A stretch of 64,000 nucleotides of DNA from Cervus elaphus. Its lineage: Eukaryota > Chordata > Mammalia > Artiodactyla > Cervidae. The stretch spans positions 128,995,669 to 129,059,668 of the forward strand of contig NC_057819.1 in NCBI RefSeq assembly GCF_910594005.1. The letters are read 5' to 3'. Positions 1 through 10,803 of the stretch are shown piece by piece (the first letter of the stretch is position 1; every line of letters starts with the position of its first letter). A program made the translations under genes and the position numbers. Under the pieces are notes generated by a model, which was given only the letters and a program-made list of their open reading frames with translations, did not search any database and was not told the origin of the DNA.

Positions 1-134
1 GCAGGCTCAGTAGTTGTGGGGCCTGGGCTTATTTGCCCTGCAGCATGTGGAACTTCCTTGGATCAGGGATTGGACCCATGTGCCCTGCATTGGCAGGCAA
101 ATTGTTAACTTCTAGAACCACCGGGAAAGTCCTT
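1..134 (-). repeat. CHR-type tRNA-Glu SINE, cut by window edge
   Basis: On the minus strand this reads as the tRNA-Glu-derived SINE of even-toed ungulates (CHR family). Ascending in window coordinates it shows the typical order: GCAGCATGTGGAACTTCC, GATCAGGGATTGGACCCATG, CTGCATTGGCAGGCA, then ACCACCGGGAAAGTCC. The left side is cut by the window edge. Subfamily not resolved. Confidence 0.8.
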
Positions 135-1236
135 GTTCTGCTTCTTAAGACCCGTGCAAGCTTGGTGTCTTCATCTGGATAATCTGTGTGGTACGGATTA
201 GAGAAGATGTATATGTACTATAGTTTGGATGTAGTGTTAACATGTAGTGGGTCTTCTATGAAAAGCCCCCACTCAGTCAATCCTGGTTCCTGTCCTCAGC
301 AAGGTCACCTAATCAATTCTTGTAGCCTTGTCCTCTGCTGTCTCCCTAGATCCAGCACTCAAATAGACTTTCAATGAATGAATGAATCAGGGTGATAACT
401 TTCTGTGGATGCACACAGCCTGATATGCCTGAGTGGGCAGCTAGGTAGTCCATCATGATTCAGGCCTGCCTCTTGGCACTTACCGGCAAACAGTGGAGTT
501 TTAGTTCTAAACAGTGAACAGCAGTCTCTTTCATGGGGGAAGAAGACTCATCATTAGAGAGAAATCCCCCCAGGAGTCTTGTGGCAAGAACACTTTGTAG
601 AGACAGCCCCACACAGATAGCAACTTGACTCTCGTGAAGACAGACGGAGGGCTCTCCGGCAGCCTGTGCACTGTTCCTTCCTGTGATGACATTGTTCTTG
701 AGTGCTGAGTAATTGGAGCCTCGGGGCCACCTCGTGCGTCGTGGATGAGCAAGGTTCTGATGCTTTAGGCAAGCTGTTGGTATAAGAAACAGAACATTGC
801 AATCAGCTAGCACAAACCAAGAAGTCAATAACTGCTCGACATCCTGGGAAGGAGATGCTCACAGTGGACCCGACGCTGTGGAAGGACTTTTCCCAAATAC
901 ACTAAAGCGACTCCACGTGATTGCCTTTTAGGGAAGATATAGTTGAAAGCAATGAAAAGCCCCAGGAAAGCTGGAAGCTTTTGTCTGGTTTTGGGAGCCG
1001 TGCAGCCAGGTTTGCAAGAATTCCGTCTTAGGAAGGATGGAGAGCAGCAGCCCTGATGCTCTAGACTAAGAAGGTGACATTGGAAACTATGACGTCATAG
1101 TTTTCCTCTCTCATCTGGATACTAGATCATTCAAAGAGACTTATTCATCAGATGATTCCCCCAAACTGGAGAACTTCATTGAAATGTTCAGGAATCATAG
1201 AAAGCAGAATTTCCATGAAACCATAGAAAACTGAAG
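135..1236. other. Unique sequence, no gene seen
   Basis: I see no repeat signature and no convincing exon. The overlapping minus-strand frames at 460-828 (up to 122 codons) show no recognisable domain and no clear splice context. A short (AATG)n run lies near 373-388. Confidence 0.5.
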
Positions 1237-1443
1237 CGTGTGCTCAGTTGTGTCTGACTCTTTGTGACCCCATAGACTGTAGCCGGCCAGGCTCCACTGT
1301 CCATGGGATTTCCCAGGCAAGAACACTGGGGTTGGTTGCCGCTTTCTGCTCCAGGGGATCTTCCCAACCCAGGGATCAAAATCCTGTTTCTTGCAGGGGC
1401 ATTGGCAGGTGGATTCTTTACCACTGCACCACCTGGGAAGCCC
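1237..1443 (-). repeat. Bov-tA SINE, near full length
   Basis: The Bov-A body (GTGTCTGACTCTTTGTGACC) is followed by the tRNA-like head ending CACCTGGGAAGCCC, so the element is on the minus strand. An imperfect 13-bp target duplication ending AAACTGAAG flanks it at 1224-1236 and 1444-1456, which fixes the ends. Confidence 0.92.
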
Positions 1444-1699
1444 TAGGAAACTGAAGTAGCGCTCAGAAATTCTAAATTGAAGATGCCACGCTCAGGGTCT
1501 TTCTACATGATTTACAAACATTTAGAGAACCATTATCCGTGATAAGCTGTGGATAAATTTGGGAAAGCTCTCACTGCTGGTAAGACCTTACCTTCAACTG
1601 GACTTCATGTGGCTGGTTGTAGAGACTCTGGGGATGCTATAAAGAGAGATGAAGGAAGGGGATGGGAAATAGAATTCTTGAGAGCCTCTGTCATCTGTA

Positions 1700-2025
1700 T
1701 TATAGGAGGCACTTTTCATGCGTTATCATTTAACTCTCATAACAACCCTACAAGGAAGATATTATTATTCTAACTTTACCAGATGATGTGGAGAAGGAAA
1801 TGGCAATCCACTCCAGTATTTTTGGCTGGAAAATTCCATGGACAGAGGACCCCATGGTGGGCTACAGCCCATGGGGTCACAAAGAGTCGGACACAACCGA
1901 GTGACTGAGCAGGCACACACAGATGAGAGAAAGGTGTGTATTAGGGAGATTAAAAAAAATTTCCCAAGGCCACACAGCTAAAAGATGGTGGAACCGGACT
2001 CCACATTCATGCTTTCCCACTAGGG
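1700..2025 (-). repeat. MIR SINE split by a Bov-A insertion
   Basis: Old mammalian MIR, antisense to its tRNA head. The left part contains TTTAACTCTCATAACAACCC and ends in CCAGATGA; the right part resumes with a degraded gap and then CCCAAGGCCACACAGCTA. The interruption is the SINE at 1787-1919. Confidence 0.8.
1787..1919 (+). repeat. 5'-truncated Bov-tA/Bov-A SINE inside a MIR
   Basis: This is the 3' part of a Bov-tA, from GGAGAAGGAAATGGCAATCC to AAAGAGTCGGACACAACC. The 7-bp repeat CAGATGA at 1780-1786 and 1920-1926 is the target duplication and matches the MIR consensus at that point, which shows the SINE landed in the older MIR. Confidence 0.88.
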
Positions 2026-2029
2026 TATG

Positions 2030-3374
2030 TGATTTCTCTACAACCACATGTGTGTCTACTGACAGATTATCGCTGTGCTGTTAGATTTCTGTATGAATGT
2101 AACCTACTGATATGTGTAGGTGGTTGAAGGAGAATTCTTTTTTAGTAGATGATGATAGTGAAGCTGTTAGATGTCAAGCTCTATCATTTTTTTTTTCCTG
2201 AGAGGAAAAAAATAAATTTTAGTTTTCAAAAGGATTGAAAGAAAGTTAGGTCTAGATAGGATTGTGCTGGTTCTTCTTAGATAGTCTGCATTCCTTGGAG
2301 AATGTTAGTAACGTAACCCTGGAGTATTATCACTTTGGATTCTGGTGGTTAACATGAGGCTAGCCTTTGAGTTTCCTCCCTGGGACAGAGAACAAACGGA
2401 AGCTTTCCCCCCTAAAGCCATGTGCCCCAAGGTCAAATCTTCAACAATGCAAATGGAGTGAAGTGATGCTGTGGGGAAAATGAATGGTGGGAGCTCTGGC
2501 TTCTGGGAACTGTGTCATAACTTGGTAAAGTAACCCTTCCACAGACAACAGTTATGAAACCTGGAGGAACCATAAGAAGGTACAGAAGGGCAATTAAAAA
2601 ATAGAAATTGGGGAGGCATCTCCACTTGAAAGACTAACTGCATGGGTGACTTGTGTAAGTTTGAGGCTTTGAGAAGGGAGGCCTGTGGCTGGTGTATTAA
2701 ACTAAGATGCAGATGATGGCCAAATGAGGAGGCACAGGCCACCCACACAGGGTTGGTGGGGAGCTTCCTCAGCGTCCAAGCTCCCAGTTTGCAGAACTGA
2801 AAACCACAGGGTCATTTTGATTGAAGGTGTGGTTTTACTGTACCCATGCAAAGGAAGAAAAGCCATAACATTTACTGCTTAAAGATCCCAGAATGAGGGG
2901 CAGGGACACAGTGAGCTGGCGGAAGGGCAGTTCTGTCTCGGGGCATGAGTAAGCAGGAGACAGAGAGCAGGGTAGCAAGCATCTATTACTTATAAGATGG
3001 TCGGGGCAGAGGTCACTAACTTTTTTCAGACTCAACTTTTAAGTGGTTATTTTAAAAAGTCCCCCAGCAAAAAAGCAAAGCAGGAACTTGAGGCAGGAAT
3101 CCTAAGCTCAGGTCCTTATCTAAATGTCCAGACTCTGGGTGTGAGCAGGGTTGTCATACTATAAAATGCCTAGGCAGCAGCTAAAAATAGCTGTTTTCTC
3201 ATCATAGATTTTTTACCCAGAACTCCCATATGTGTGCGTACATTGAAGTGGCAGAAAGCCATAGCTGTTCTGGCTTGACGTGTCGGAGAACAGAGTTCAG
3301 GGCTGGAAGAAAGTCAAAAAGTTTGGGGGGCGGAATTCTTGAAGGAAGGGTGCTGTAGAGAAAGTGAGCCCTCA
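2030..3374. other. Unique sequence, no gene seen
   Basis: No repeat consensus or exon-like frame recognised. Minus-strand frames near 2515-2748 and 2835-3035 are short and lack domain features. Confidence 0.45.
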
Positions 3375-3383
3375 AATTTACAT

Positions 3384-4269
3384 TTGGTTCAGTTCAGTTG
3401 CTCAGTCATGTCCTACTCTTTGCAACCCCATGAACCGCAGCACGCCAGGCCTCCCTGTCCATCACCAACTGCTGGGGTTTACTCAAACTCATGTCCATTG
3501 AGTCGGTGATGCCATCCAACCATCTCATCCTCTGTCGTCCCCTTCTCCTCCTGCTCTCAATCTTTCCCAGCATCAGGGTGTTTTCCAGTGAGTCAGCTCT
3601 TCGAATTAGGTGGCCAAAGTATTGGAGTTTCCGCTTCAGCATCAGTCCTTCCAATGAACACCCAGGACTGATCTCCTTTAGGATGGACTGGTTGGATCTC
3701 CTTGCAGTTCAAGGGACTGTCAAGAGTCTTCTCCAACACCACAGTTAAAAAGCATCAATTCTTTGGTGCTCAGCCTTCTTTATGGTCCAACTCTGACATC
3801 CATACATGACCACTGGAAAAACCATAGCCTTGACTAGCCAGACCTTTGTTGACAAAGTAATGTCTCTACTTTTTTTTTTTCAAGATAGAGGAATTTTTAT
3901 TTATTTTTTCCCAATTATTTTTATTAGTTGGAGGCTAATTACTTTACAATATTGTAGTGGTTTTTACCATACATTGACATGAATCAGCCATGGATGTACA
4001 TGTTCCCCATCCTGAACCCCCCTCCCACCTCCCTCCCCATCCCATCCCTCTGGGTCATCCCAGTGCACCAGCCCCAAGCACTTGTCTCATGCATCCAACC
4101 TGGACTGGTGATCTGTTTCACACTTGATAATATACATGTTTCAATGCTGTTCTCTCAGATCATCCTACCCTCGCCTTCTCCCATAGAATGTCTCTGCTTT
4201 TTAATATGCTGTCTAGGTTGGTCATAACTTTCCTTCCAAGGAGTAAGCGTCTTTTAATTTCATGACTGC
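3384..4269 (-). mobile_element. BovB LINE 3' fragment carrying a nested L1
   Basis: Antisense BovB 3' region. It starts with the terminal GGTTCAGTTCAGTTGCTCAG and runs back through CCAGGCCTCCCTGTCCATCA, GGATGGACTGGTTGGATCTC and GTCTAGGTTGGTCATAAC. It is 5' truncated. A perfect 9-bp duplication AATTTACAT flanks the whole unit at 3375-3383 and 4270-4278. About 320 bp inside it belong to a later L1. Without that insert the BovB part is about 560 bp and holds no intact ORF. Confidence 0.93.
3868..4186 (-). mobile_element. L1 3' end inserted in BovB
   Basis: The T-run at the left is the reversed poly-A tail. It is followed by 3' UTR sequence such as TTGGAGGCTAATTACTTTAC and GAATCAGCCATGGATGTACA, typical of artiodactyl L1. 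The 9-bp duplication AATGTCTCT at 3859-3867 and 4187-4195 flanks it, and BovB reads continuously across the join. Confidence 0.92.
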
Positions 4270-4336
4270 AATTTACATATAAGATCCACCTAAATTCTCC
4301 ACCTGAATTCTAGGCACTTCTAAGGTGTATGTAATT

Positions 4337-4359
4337 GGGGGGGGGGGAGGGGGGGGAAA
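4337..4359 (+). repeat. G-rich low-complexity run
   Basis: Two G tracts of eight or nine bases separated by a single A. It could fold as a G-quadruplex in single-stranded DNA. No gene context. Confidence 0.8.
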
Positions 4360-4794
4360 CTCTGTGCCCCAGGGGGCAAGAAGGAGCAGCTGGAAGCTGA
4401 AGGAACCGAGTAGAGATTTCAGTTGCTGCTGTTCAAAGACAAGATGAACTTTGGAGTTTGAATCCAGCCAGCTTAATTACCTGCTAGAATAAATTCACAG
4501 AGGAAAAAAATGGGCTCCAGTCCTCCTACAATGTATCATTAAAACTTACCAGTATCCAATAAAAAATCACTAGACAGATGAAGAAAGAGGAAAATGTTAC
4601 TTATATTTAATGGGAAAAAAAAGTTCAGTAGAAACCGGGCCCATGGTGATCCAGGTGTTGCAAGTACAAAGGAATTTAAAGCACCTGTTATGAATTTATT
4701 CCAAGACTTAAGGGAAAATATTTCCATTGTAAAAGATAGGAAATCTCAGGAAGGAAATATAAACTATAAAAGGAGCCAAGTGGAAATTTGAGAG

Positions 4795-4995
4795 CAACTC
4801 TGTCCAATAGACTTCTTTGTAGTGATGAAAATGTTCTGTACCTGCACTGTCTAACACTGCAGCCACTAATCAACTTAGCTATTGAGCATAGGAAATGTGA
4901 CTACTGTGAAGAAGGAATTGAATTTTAATTTTATTTAATTTTATTAATTGATTTTAATTTAAATAGACACATACTGACTACTGTACTGTACTGCA
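4795..4995. mobile_element. hAT-Charlie-type DNA transposon remnant (MER58/MER3-like)
   Basis: CTCTGTCCAATAGACTTC, TAGCTATTGAGCATAGGAAA and the AT-rich ATTTTATTTAATTTTATTAA track match the non-autonomous hAT elements whose ends read like CAGTGCTGTCCAATAGAA. It interrupts the L1M ORF1 side. The family name is tentative. Confidence 0.65.
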
Positions 4996-5748
4996 TTTCT
5001 ACCTCCAAAATATAGATAACTGAAATGAAAGAATTCCTTGAATCATTTAGTAGTTGATCAGAGATGGAAGAAGAGCCAGTGGATTTGAAGACAGATCAAT
5101 AGAAATTATTCAATGAGAAGAATAAAGAGGAAAAAGTGGTAGAAAAATGAGCAGAATCTCATAAACCTATGGGACGATATCAAGCTAAAAATATGGGTAA
5201 TTAGAGTACCAGAAGGAGAGGAGACAGAAAGTTAGGCAGAAACGTATTTGCAGAATTATTAACTAAAATCTCCCCAAATTTTGTGAAAGGCATTAATTTG
5301 CAAGTCCAGTAAGGTCACGAGCTCCGAGCAGGATACATATAAGGAGAAGTCTGCTGCGGTGCGTTATAATCAAACAACTGAAATCCGAAGATAAAGGGAG
5401 AAGCTTGAAAGCACTCAGGGAGAAACAGCACATTCTATTAAGAAATACTTTGATGGCTGACTTCTCATCAGAGCAAACAGAAGCCAGAAGCCAGGAAAAC
5501 AGTAACTTTAAAATTCAGAAAAACTCCCAACACATAGAATTCTATACCCAGTTAAGTTAGCCCTCAAAAATAAAGATTAAGACATTTAAAAATAAAAACT
5601 GAGAGAATTTCCAGCAGACTTGTACGACAAGAAATGCTAAAGGTAATTTTTTAGGCTGAAATTAAATGACTTCAGATGATAAATCAGCAGAAAGGAATAA
5701 AGGAATAAGCTAAGTATGTAGTCTTATACCTGTGTATAACCTCTGTGC

Positions 5749-5812
5749 ACGTGTGCTCAGTCGCTAGTCTTGTCTGACTCTCTTTGACCCCACGGACTGT
5801 AGCCCGCCAGAC
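5749..5812 (-). repeat. Bov-A SINE fragment
   Basis: GTGTGCTCAGTCGCTAGTCT through GACTGTAGCCCGCCAG is the Bov-A 3' end on the minus strand. It stops abruptly after about 65 bp. Confidence 0.75.
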
Positions 5813-5919
5813 ACCACCTGGAAAGTGGTGTAGCCTTGTATATTTTATCTATTTCTTTAAAATACAGATAAAAAATGCATATGACTATTTAAAGCAAAAC
5901 TCATAAAACTATATTGTCT

Positions 5920-6062
5920 GGACTTTCCTGGTGGTCCAGTGAATAAGACTCTGAGCTCCCAATGAAGGGGGCCCAGGCTCAATCCCTGCTCAGGGAACTA
6001 GATCCCATATGTTGAAATTAAGACCCAGTACAGCCAAATAAATAAATATTTTTAAAAAATAT
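5920..6062 (+). repeat. CHR-type SINE
   Basis: It begins GGACTTTCCTGGTGGTCCAG (tRNA head), continues with CTCAATCCCTGCTCAGGG and ends in an A-rich AAATAAATAAATA tail. Confidence 0.85.
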
Positions 6063-6222
6063 ATTGTGAGTATTTTTAAACATGGAAGTAATATATGTGG
6101 CAAAAGTAACACAAAGGTAGAGGGGCAATGAGACTATACAGTTTTAAAGTTCCTATGGTTTATGTGAAGTGCTAAAATACTAACTCTAAGTAGACTGGTG
6201 AGTTAATAGGTGAATATTATAG

Positions 6223-6425
6223 AAAGTGAAAATTGGAAGTGAAAGTCAGTCGTGTCTGACTCTTGGTGACCCCAAGGACTATACAGTCCTTGGAATTCTC
6301 CAGGCCAGAATATTGGAGTGGGTAGCCTTCCCCTTCTCCAGGGGATCTTCCCAACCCAGGGACCAAACTCAGTTCTCCCGCATTGCGGGCAGATTCTTTA
6401 CCAGCTGAGCCACAAGGGAAGCCCA
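6223..6425 (-). repeat. Bov-tA SINE, full length
   Basis: Complete minus-strand copy from GAAAGTGAAAATTGG to CCACAAGGGAAGCCC. A perfect 10-bp duplication AATATTATAG flanks it at 6213-6222 and 6426-6435. Confidence 0.93.
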
Positions 6426-6612
6426 AATATTATAGATGACAGCTCTAAAAAGCCAAAGTTGGAATCAAAATGGAACAATAAAACATATTAGCACAAAGGA
6501 AGGCATGAAAGGAGGATCAGAGGAAGAAAACAAATGAGAACATAGAAGGCAAATAGCAAGATGGCAGATTAAATTCAATCATATCAATAACTTTATTACA
6601 AAATAAATTGAC

Positions 6613-6915
6613 TTACAGTCAATCTTAAAGGAAATCAACTCTGAATATACATTGGAAGGACTGACACTGAAGCTGAAGCTCCAATACTTTGGCCACCTGA
6701 TGCCAAGAGGTGACTCAGTGGAAAAGACCCTGATGCTGAGAAAGATTGAAGGCGGGAGGAGAAGGGGACGACAGAGGATGAGATGGATGGATAGCACTAC
6801 TAAACTCAAAGGACATGAATGTGTGCAAACTCCGGGAGACAATGAAGGACAGGGAAGCCTGGTGTGCTGCAGCTCTTGGGATCGCAAAGAGTAGAACATG
6901 ACTAACAACTACAAA
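6613..6915 (+). mobile_element. BovB LINE 3' end
   Basis: Sense BovB terminal region: TTGGAAGGACTGACACTGAA, CCAATACTTTGGCCACCTG, GACGACAGAGGATGAGATGG and a degraded tail near CAAAGAGTAGAACATGAC. No coding potential. Confidence 0.88.
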
Positions 6916-7084
6916 CACTCATTCTAAAAAGCAGAGATTATCAAACTGAATAAAAACAATAAGACCTACTATACATTTATAAGACATGGATTTTAAATAC
7001 AAAGACATAAACAGGCTAAAAGTAAAAGGATGAAAAATGACATACCATGCAAATGCTAAATTATAAGAAAGCTGGAGTGTAGAA

Positions 7085-7195
7085 GTTCGGGGGGTCCAGT
7101 GGTTGGGACTCCATGCTTCCACTATAGAGGGTGTGGGTTCAATCCCTGATCGGGGAACTAAGATCCCACATGCCATGCAGTGTGCCCCCCCAAAA
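7085..7195 (+). repeat. CHR-type SINE, truncated
   Basis: GGGGTCCAGTGGTTGGGACT, TGGGTTCAATCCCTGATCGG and GGAACTAAGATCCCACATGC are the tRNA-Glu head and body of a CHR SINE. Confidence 0.85.
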
Positions 7196-7280
7196 AGAGC
7201 TGGGATAGCTATATTAATATTTGACAAATTAGACTTTAAGACAAAGGGATATCACCACAGATGAGAGAAATTTCATAACA

Positions 7281-7626
7281 TTCAGTTCAGTTCAGTTCAG
7301 ACGCTCAGTCGTGTCCGACTCTTTGCGACCCCATGAATCACAGCACTCCAGGCCTCCCTGTCCATCACAAACTCCCGGAGTTTACTCAAACTCATGCCCA
7401 TCGAGTCGGTGATGCCATCCAGCCATCTCATCCTCTGTCGTCCCCTTCTCCTCCTGCCCCCAATCCTTCCCAGCACTGGGTCTTTTCCAACGAGTCAACT
7501 CTTCCCATAGGTGGCCAACATATTGGAGTTTCAGCTTCAGCATCAGTCCTTCCAATGAACACCCAGGACTTATCTCCTTTAGGATGGACTGGTTGGATCT
7601 CCTTGCAGTCCAAGGGACTCTCAAGA
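7281..7626 (-). mobile_element. BovB LINE 3' end
   Basis: Antisense BovB end. It begins with three to four CAGTT repeats (TTCAGTTCAGTTCAGTTCAG), the usual BovB terminal repeat, and stops at CAAGGGACTCTCAAGAAG. The frame at 7333-7662 is only this repeat. Confidence 0.92.
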
Positions 7627-8088
7627 AGAGAGCCCAAATATGAAGAAGACAGAACAATTTAAAATGTGTGTGAATCTAGTAACAGGGTTCCAAAGTCACA
7701 CACCAAAAGCTGACAGAACTAAATGGAGAACTAGAGAAATCCAGTCTCTTAGAGACTTTAGTGCCCTTGCCTCACTACTTGTAGAACGGTTAATGAAAAA
7801 TAAATCAGTAAGAAAATAAAATATTTGAAAGATGTTATCAATTATTCTCAAGCTAATGATATTTATAGAGCTATACATGCAACAACTGTAGAATGCACAT
7901 TCTTTCCAAACGTACATAAAACAGTCGAAAGACATATGGTAGCCCACAGGACAACTCTCCATAATTTTAAAAGATTGGAATCTTACAGAATATATTCTCT
8001 GACACAATGGAATTATATTAGAAATCAAGAAAATGAATAAGAGTCTGCAGATTTGGAAATTAAACAACATTTCTCAATAACCCATGCA

Positions 8089-8091
<3 letters not shown>

Positions 8092-8127
<36 letters not shown>
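8092..8127. repeat. (CA)n microsatellite
   Basis: About 17 uninterrupted CA units within L1M sequence. Confidence 0.95.
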
Positions 8128-8129
<2 letters not shown>

Positions 8130-9169
8130 GGAAATTAGAAAACATATCAAGGTAAAAATAAAACTTTAATATATCAAAATGTGTGAAATGCAGCTAAATC
8201 GATGCTTATAAAAATTTGTAGCTTTAAGGAATTATAGTATAAAGGAAGAAAAGTTTAAAATAAATATTCTAAATTTTTACATTAAAAAGCTAGCAAAGAC
8301 AAGCAAGTTAAAACCAAAGTAAGCACAAGGGAGGCAATCAAAGGAGCAGAACTCATAGGAGTAGAAAATAAACAAAAAAATACAGTCAAAAGTTGGTTAT
8401 TTGAAAACATAAATAAAGTTGTATACCTCTAGAAAGACTGATCAAGAAAAAAGAGGGGGAAATATAAATTGCTATGTTAGGAACACAAAAAGGGCCATCA
8501 CTATAGACTCTTCGACATGTAAGGGATAATAAGGGGTATTGTAAGCAACTTTGTTCTAAAATATTTGACAAATTAGATGAAATGGACTAATTTCTTGAAA
8601 AACATGACTTAATGAAAACTGACATCAGGTGAAATAGGACATCTTAATTTCCAAGAAATTAAATTTGTTATCAGGAAACTTCACACAAAGGAACTCCAGG
8701 CTCAGATGGTTTCACTGGCTAATTCTATCAAATACCAAGGCTAATTTTACCTACACTATTTTCCTTATGAAGAGAGGACATTGATAAATTTATTGTTTAT
8801 AATAGAGGGAGAAAGAAAATGTTCCAGCTCATTTCATGAGGCCAATATAACCCTGATACTGAAATTTGACAAAGCTAATACAAGAAAAAATATAGACCAA
8901 TATTCCTCATGAACATAGATGTAAAAATCCGTAACAAAATATTAGCCAGTTGAATCTTGCAACAAATAAAAAGACTAATGCCTCATAACCAAGTAGAATT
9001 TATCCCAGGTATGTGAGATTGGTTTAACATTCAAAGATTAATTAATGTAGCCAAAGGCACATGAAAAGATGGTCAACATCGCTAATCATCAGGGAAACGC
9101 AAATCAAAACCACTGTGAGCTTTCACCTCATACCTATCAGAATGGCTATCATCAAAAAGAACCCAAAAG

Positions 9170-9194
9170 GGCTTCCCTGGTGGTTCAGCTGGTT
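9170..9194 (+). repeat. 25-bp Bov-tA head fragment with target duplication
   Basis: GGCTTCCCTGGTGGTTCAGC followed by TGGTT is exactly the start of Bov-tA, and nothing else of the SINE is present. About 14 bp are duplicated around it, with one mismatch: AAAAGAACCCAAAAG at 9155-9169 and AAAAGAACACAAAG at 9195-9208. The L1 reads continuously if the insert and one copy are removed. Confidence 0.8.
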
Positions 9195-9470
9195 AAAAGA
9201 ACACAAAGAATGTTGGTGAGGATGTGGAGATGAGGGCACCTTCCTACACGGTTGGTCCAGCCACTATGAAAAACAGTATGGAGATTCCTCAAAAAACCAA
9301 AACAGAACTACCGTATGACCCAGCAATTCTACTGCTACATATATAGCCAAAAAACAAAACCACAAATTCAAAAAGATGCGTACACCCCCAATGGTCATAG
9401 CAGCATTATTTATAATAACCAAGATATGGAGGCAACCTAGGTGTCCATCAACGGATGAATGGATAAGGTA

Positions 9471-9471
<1 letters not shown>

Positions 9472-9511
<40 letters not shown>
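9472..9511. repeat. (CA)n microsatellite followed by an ATTGTATA repeat
   Basis: About 20 CA units, followed to about 9568 by repeats of ATTGTATAATTGTATAAT inside the L1 3' region. Confidence 0.95.
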
Positions 9512-9517
<6 letters not shown>

Positions 9518-9732
9518 TTTATATTGTACAATTGTATAATTGTATAATTATATTGTATAATTGTATAATTGTATTTTACTCAGCCATAAAAAAAGAATGA
9601 AATTTTGCCATTTGCAACAATACAGATGACCCTGGAGGTTATTATGCTATGTGAAATAAGTCAGACAAAGGCAAACACTGTATGCTGTCACTGACACGTG
9701 GAACCTAAAAAATACTATTAAGTGCATTTAAC

Positions 9733-9937
9733 ATGGTTTCCCAGGCGGCTCATTGGTAAAGAATTCACCTGCCAGCGCAGGAGTCTCTTCCCTGGGTCGG
9801 GAAGATCCCCTGGAGGAGGAAACGGCAACCTCCTCCTCCAGTATTCTTGACTGGAACATTCCACGGACAGAGGAGCCTGGCAGGCTATAGTCCAAGGGAT
9901 TGCAAAGAATCAGACAAGAGAGACTAAGCATGCATGC
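9733..9937 (+). repeat. Bov-tA SINE, full length
   Basis: Sense copy from GGTTTCCCAGGCGGCTCATT through GGGTCGGGAAGATCCCCTGG to AGACTAAGCATGCATGCA. It lies at the join between the two L1 pieces. Confidence 0.9.
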
Positions 9938-10376
9938 AATATGGCTTCAGGCTACAAGGTCAATATAATAAAGTCAATTGTATTTTTTTAATAGAATAGT
10001 AGAAACAATTAGAAAATTAAGTTTTAAAATTCCATTTATAATATTCTTAAAAATATAAAGCATTTAGGAATTTTATTAGTCTGCTTGGGCTCCCGTAACA
10101 AAATACCACAGGCTAGGCAGTTTAAACAACAGACATTCATTTTCTCATGGTCCTGGAGGCTGGAAAGCCCAGAGCAGGATGCCAGCAAGGTTGGGTTCTG
10201 GGAAAAGATCTCTTTCTGACTTGCAGATGACCACTTTCTCCATGTATACGCACTTGGCATTTCCGTGGTGTATGCATGCCACTGGGGCAGGGGGAAGAAC
10301 CTATTCCTCTTCTTATTAGGCCACCGATTCTATCAGAGTAGGACTCTACTCTTTGGCTTCATTTAACCTTGTAGTT

Positions 10377-10580
10377 GGACTTCCCTGTTGGCTCAGACGG
10401 TAAAGCATCTGCCTACAAAGTGGGAGACCCGGTTTTGATCCCTGCGTCGGGAAGATCCTCTGGAGAAGGAAAGGGCAACCAGTACTCTTGCCCGGAAAAT
10501 CCCACGGACAGAGGAGCCTGGTAGGCTACAGTCCATGGGGTCGCAAAGAGTCAGACATGACTGAGCAACCTCACTTCAGA
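10377..10580 (+). repeat. Bov-tA SINE, second insertion of the pair
   Basis: Sense full-length copy. The 13-bp duplication TAACCTTGTAGTT flanks it at 10364-10376 and 10581-10593. The right copy's last bases are the tail end of the neighbouring SINE, so this element entered after that one. Confidence 0.92.
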
Positions 10581-10593
10581 TAACCTTGTAGTT

Positions 10594-10803
10594 GTTATTC
10601 AGTCGCTAAGTCATGTCCTACTCTTTTGTGACCCCATGGATTATAGCCCACCACACTTCTCTGTCCACGGGATGTCCCAGGCAAGACTACTGGAGTGGGT
10701 TGCCTTCTCCTTCTCCAGGGGGATCTTCCTGACCCAGGTATCAAACCAATGTCTCCTGCACTGGCAAAGTGGGTTCTTTACCACTGAGCCACCAGGGAAG
10801 CCC
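10594..10803 (-). repeat. Bov-tA SINE, first insertion of the pair
   Basis: Antisense full-length copy ending CACCAGGGAAGCCC. Its own duplication TCATTTAACCTT lies at 10359-10370 and 10804-10815. The left copy is now separated from the element by the later SINE. Confidence 0.92.

Larger units (their letters stand above)
9057..9732 (+). mobile_element. Second L1 3' part nested in the old L1M
   Basis: ORF2 C-terminal and 3' sequence in sense, including CATCAGGGAAACGCAAATCA, AACCAAGATATGGAGGCAAC and TTACTCAGCCATAAAAAAAG. It starts directly after RT-region sequence of the L1M element, whose later RT sequence resumes near 9940. Two L1 copies are therefore present, unless a rearrangement joined parts of one. 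Confidence 0.7.
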
